64,000 bases of DNA from Proteobacteria bacterium SG_bin5. GTDB taxonomy: Bacteria > Pseudomonadota > Alphaproteobacteria > Sphingomonadales > Sphingomonadaceae. The notes under the pieces were generated by a model. The model saw nothing but the letters and a program-made list of their open reading frames with translations. It did no database searches and was not told where the DNA came from. Below, in pieces: positions 63,554-64,000 of the stretch (positions within the stretch are counted from its first letter, which is position 1; the number at the start of each line of letters is the position of its first letter). A program made the translations under genes and the position numbers. Location of the stretch: the NCBI GenBank assembly GCA_002083475.1, contig LWDI01000070.1, forward strand, positions 1 through 64,000. Reading direction: 5' to 3'.

Positions 63554-63607
63554 CGCAAATGCCCGCCCGCGCCGGAGCGCGAGCGGGCACCTTTCCTCCC
63601 CAGGAAC

Positions 63608-64000
63608 TCAGGCGTGGGCGGGCTCTTTCACGAACTGCGCCGCCTCGGTCGATTCGGCCAGGGCCGTGGTCGAGCTTTCGCCGCCGGCGAGCGTCGTCGC
63701 GACCAGATCGAAATAGCCGGTGCCTACCTCGCGCTGGTGGCGGGTCGCGGTATAGCCATTTGCCTCGGCGCCGAACTCGGCCTGTTGCAGCTCCGAATAA
63801 GCCGCCATGCCACGATCCTTATAGCCGCGCGCCAGCTCGAACATGCCGAAGTTGAGCTGGTGGAAGCCGGCGAGCGTCACGAACTGGAACTTATAGCCCA
63901 TCGCGCCGATTTCGCGCTGGAACTTGGCGATCGTGTCCTTGTCGAGATTCTTTTCCCAATTGAAGCTCGGCGAGCAGTTATAGGCGAGCATCTTGTCCGG
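63608..64000 (-). CDS. aceA: Isocitrate lyase, C-terminal part
   Basis: The frame is open to the window end, giving 130 visible residues of a protein of about 430. [57 protein letters not shown] and [32 protein letters not shown] are conserved in isocitrate lyases; the ending QFVKEPAHA carries the C-terminal QF typical of the family. It cleaves isocitrate to glyoxylate and succinate in the glyoxylate shunt, needed for growth on acetate or 3-hydroxybutyrate. The rest of the gene lies beyond the window. Fifty-four bases separate it from the convergent toxin gene. Confidence 0.93.
   Translation of the reverse strand, partial: PDKMLAYNCSPSFNWEKNLDKDTIAKFQREIGAMGYKFQFVTLAGFHQLNFGMFELARGYKDRGMAAYSELQQAEFGAEANGYTATRHQREVGTGYFDLVATTLAGGESSTTALAESTEAAQFVKEPAHA

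Overview
The window is 64 kb of uniformly G+C-rich DNA, densely packed with short intergenic gaps and many ATGA/GTGA stop-start overlaps. Gene content points to an alphaproteobacterium of the Sphingomonadaceae (Sphingomonas or a close relative). Supporting signs are the rpmF-plsX-fabH-ihfA-merR gene order, a Caulobacter/Sphingomonas-type TonB receptor inside a sugar-use locus, an SWFGD/DUF2171 protein, and families of small hairpin-rich repeats between genes. This assignment is inferred from gene families, not from a marker-gene comparison. I see no rRNA, CRISPR array, intact insertion sequence or prophage.

Layout: 1-4961, a tripartite RND efflux operon (adaptor cut by the window edge, CzcA/CusA-like pump, NodT-type outer-membrane lipoprotein). 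5137-11277, a four-gene overlapping operon joining a fused ATP-dependent 5-oxoprolinase-type enzyme to DUF969, DUF979 and DUF2891 proteins. 11333-16819, a secreted sortilin/VPS10-like propeller protein divergent from a secreted S9 peptidase. 16820-17292, the decayed C-terminus of a GmrSD-like (DUF262/DUF1524) restriction protein. 17355-20277, the housekeeping rpmF-plsX-fabH-ihfA-merR block. 20495-24638, a MAPEG protein and a stress-type operon (SRPBCC, zinc alcohol dehydrogenase, SDR, hemerythrin).

24814-41418 is an alpha-glucan/maltodextrin utilization locus. It holds an SLC45-type sugar transporter and a LacI regulator, then a divergent run of TonB receptor, flavin-dependent halogenase-like protein, periplasmic alpha-amylase, cytoplasmic alpha-glucosidase, GH97 enzyme, secreted esterase, a second halogenase-like protein and a FucP/GluP-type sugar transporter. 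The genes from the first halogenase to the last transporter are almost all translationally coupled. The likely flow is import of oligosaccharide through the TonB receptor, periplasmic cleavage by GH13/GH97 enzymes, uptake by the MFS carriers and cytoplasmic hydrolysis to glucose. The role of two conserved halogenase-like flavoproteins in this pathway is unexplained.

41419-44876 holds a 250-bp nested-hairpin element and the methionine-salvage genes mtnA and mtnB-mtnD-mtnC, with matching hairpins 8 bp after two of the stop codons. 44973-52621 has tRNA-Gly, an ICMT-like membrane methyltransferase, an AraC regulator, a COG5610-like HAD protein overlapping a methyltransferase, and divergent fliD-fliS. 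52717-57658 holds an FAD oxidoreductase, a response regulator, tRNA-Ala, a disordered SWFGD/DUF2171 protein and an MDR oxidoreductase. 57659-59060 is a compositionally distinct islet with one unrecognised gene. 59061-64000 holds a DUF4893 protein, 3-hydroxybutyrate dehydrogenase plus patatin, a zinc metallopeptidase, an AbrB/Doc toxin-antitoxin pair and the 3' end of isocitrate lyase.

The most interesting items are the halogenase-containing glucan operon, the 5-oxoprolinase/DUF969/DUF979/DUF2891 operon, and the covarying three-way-junction repeat at 41443-41692.
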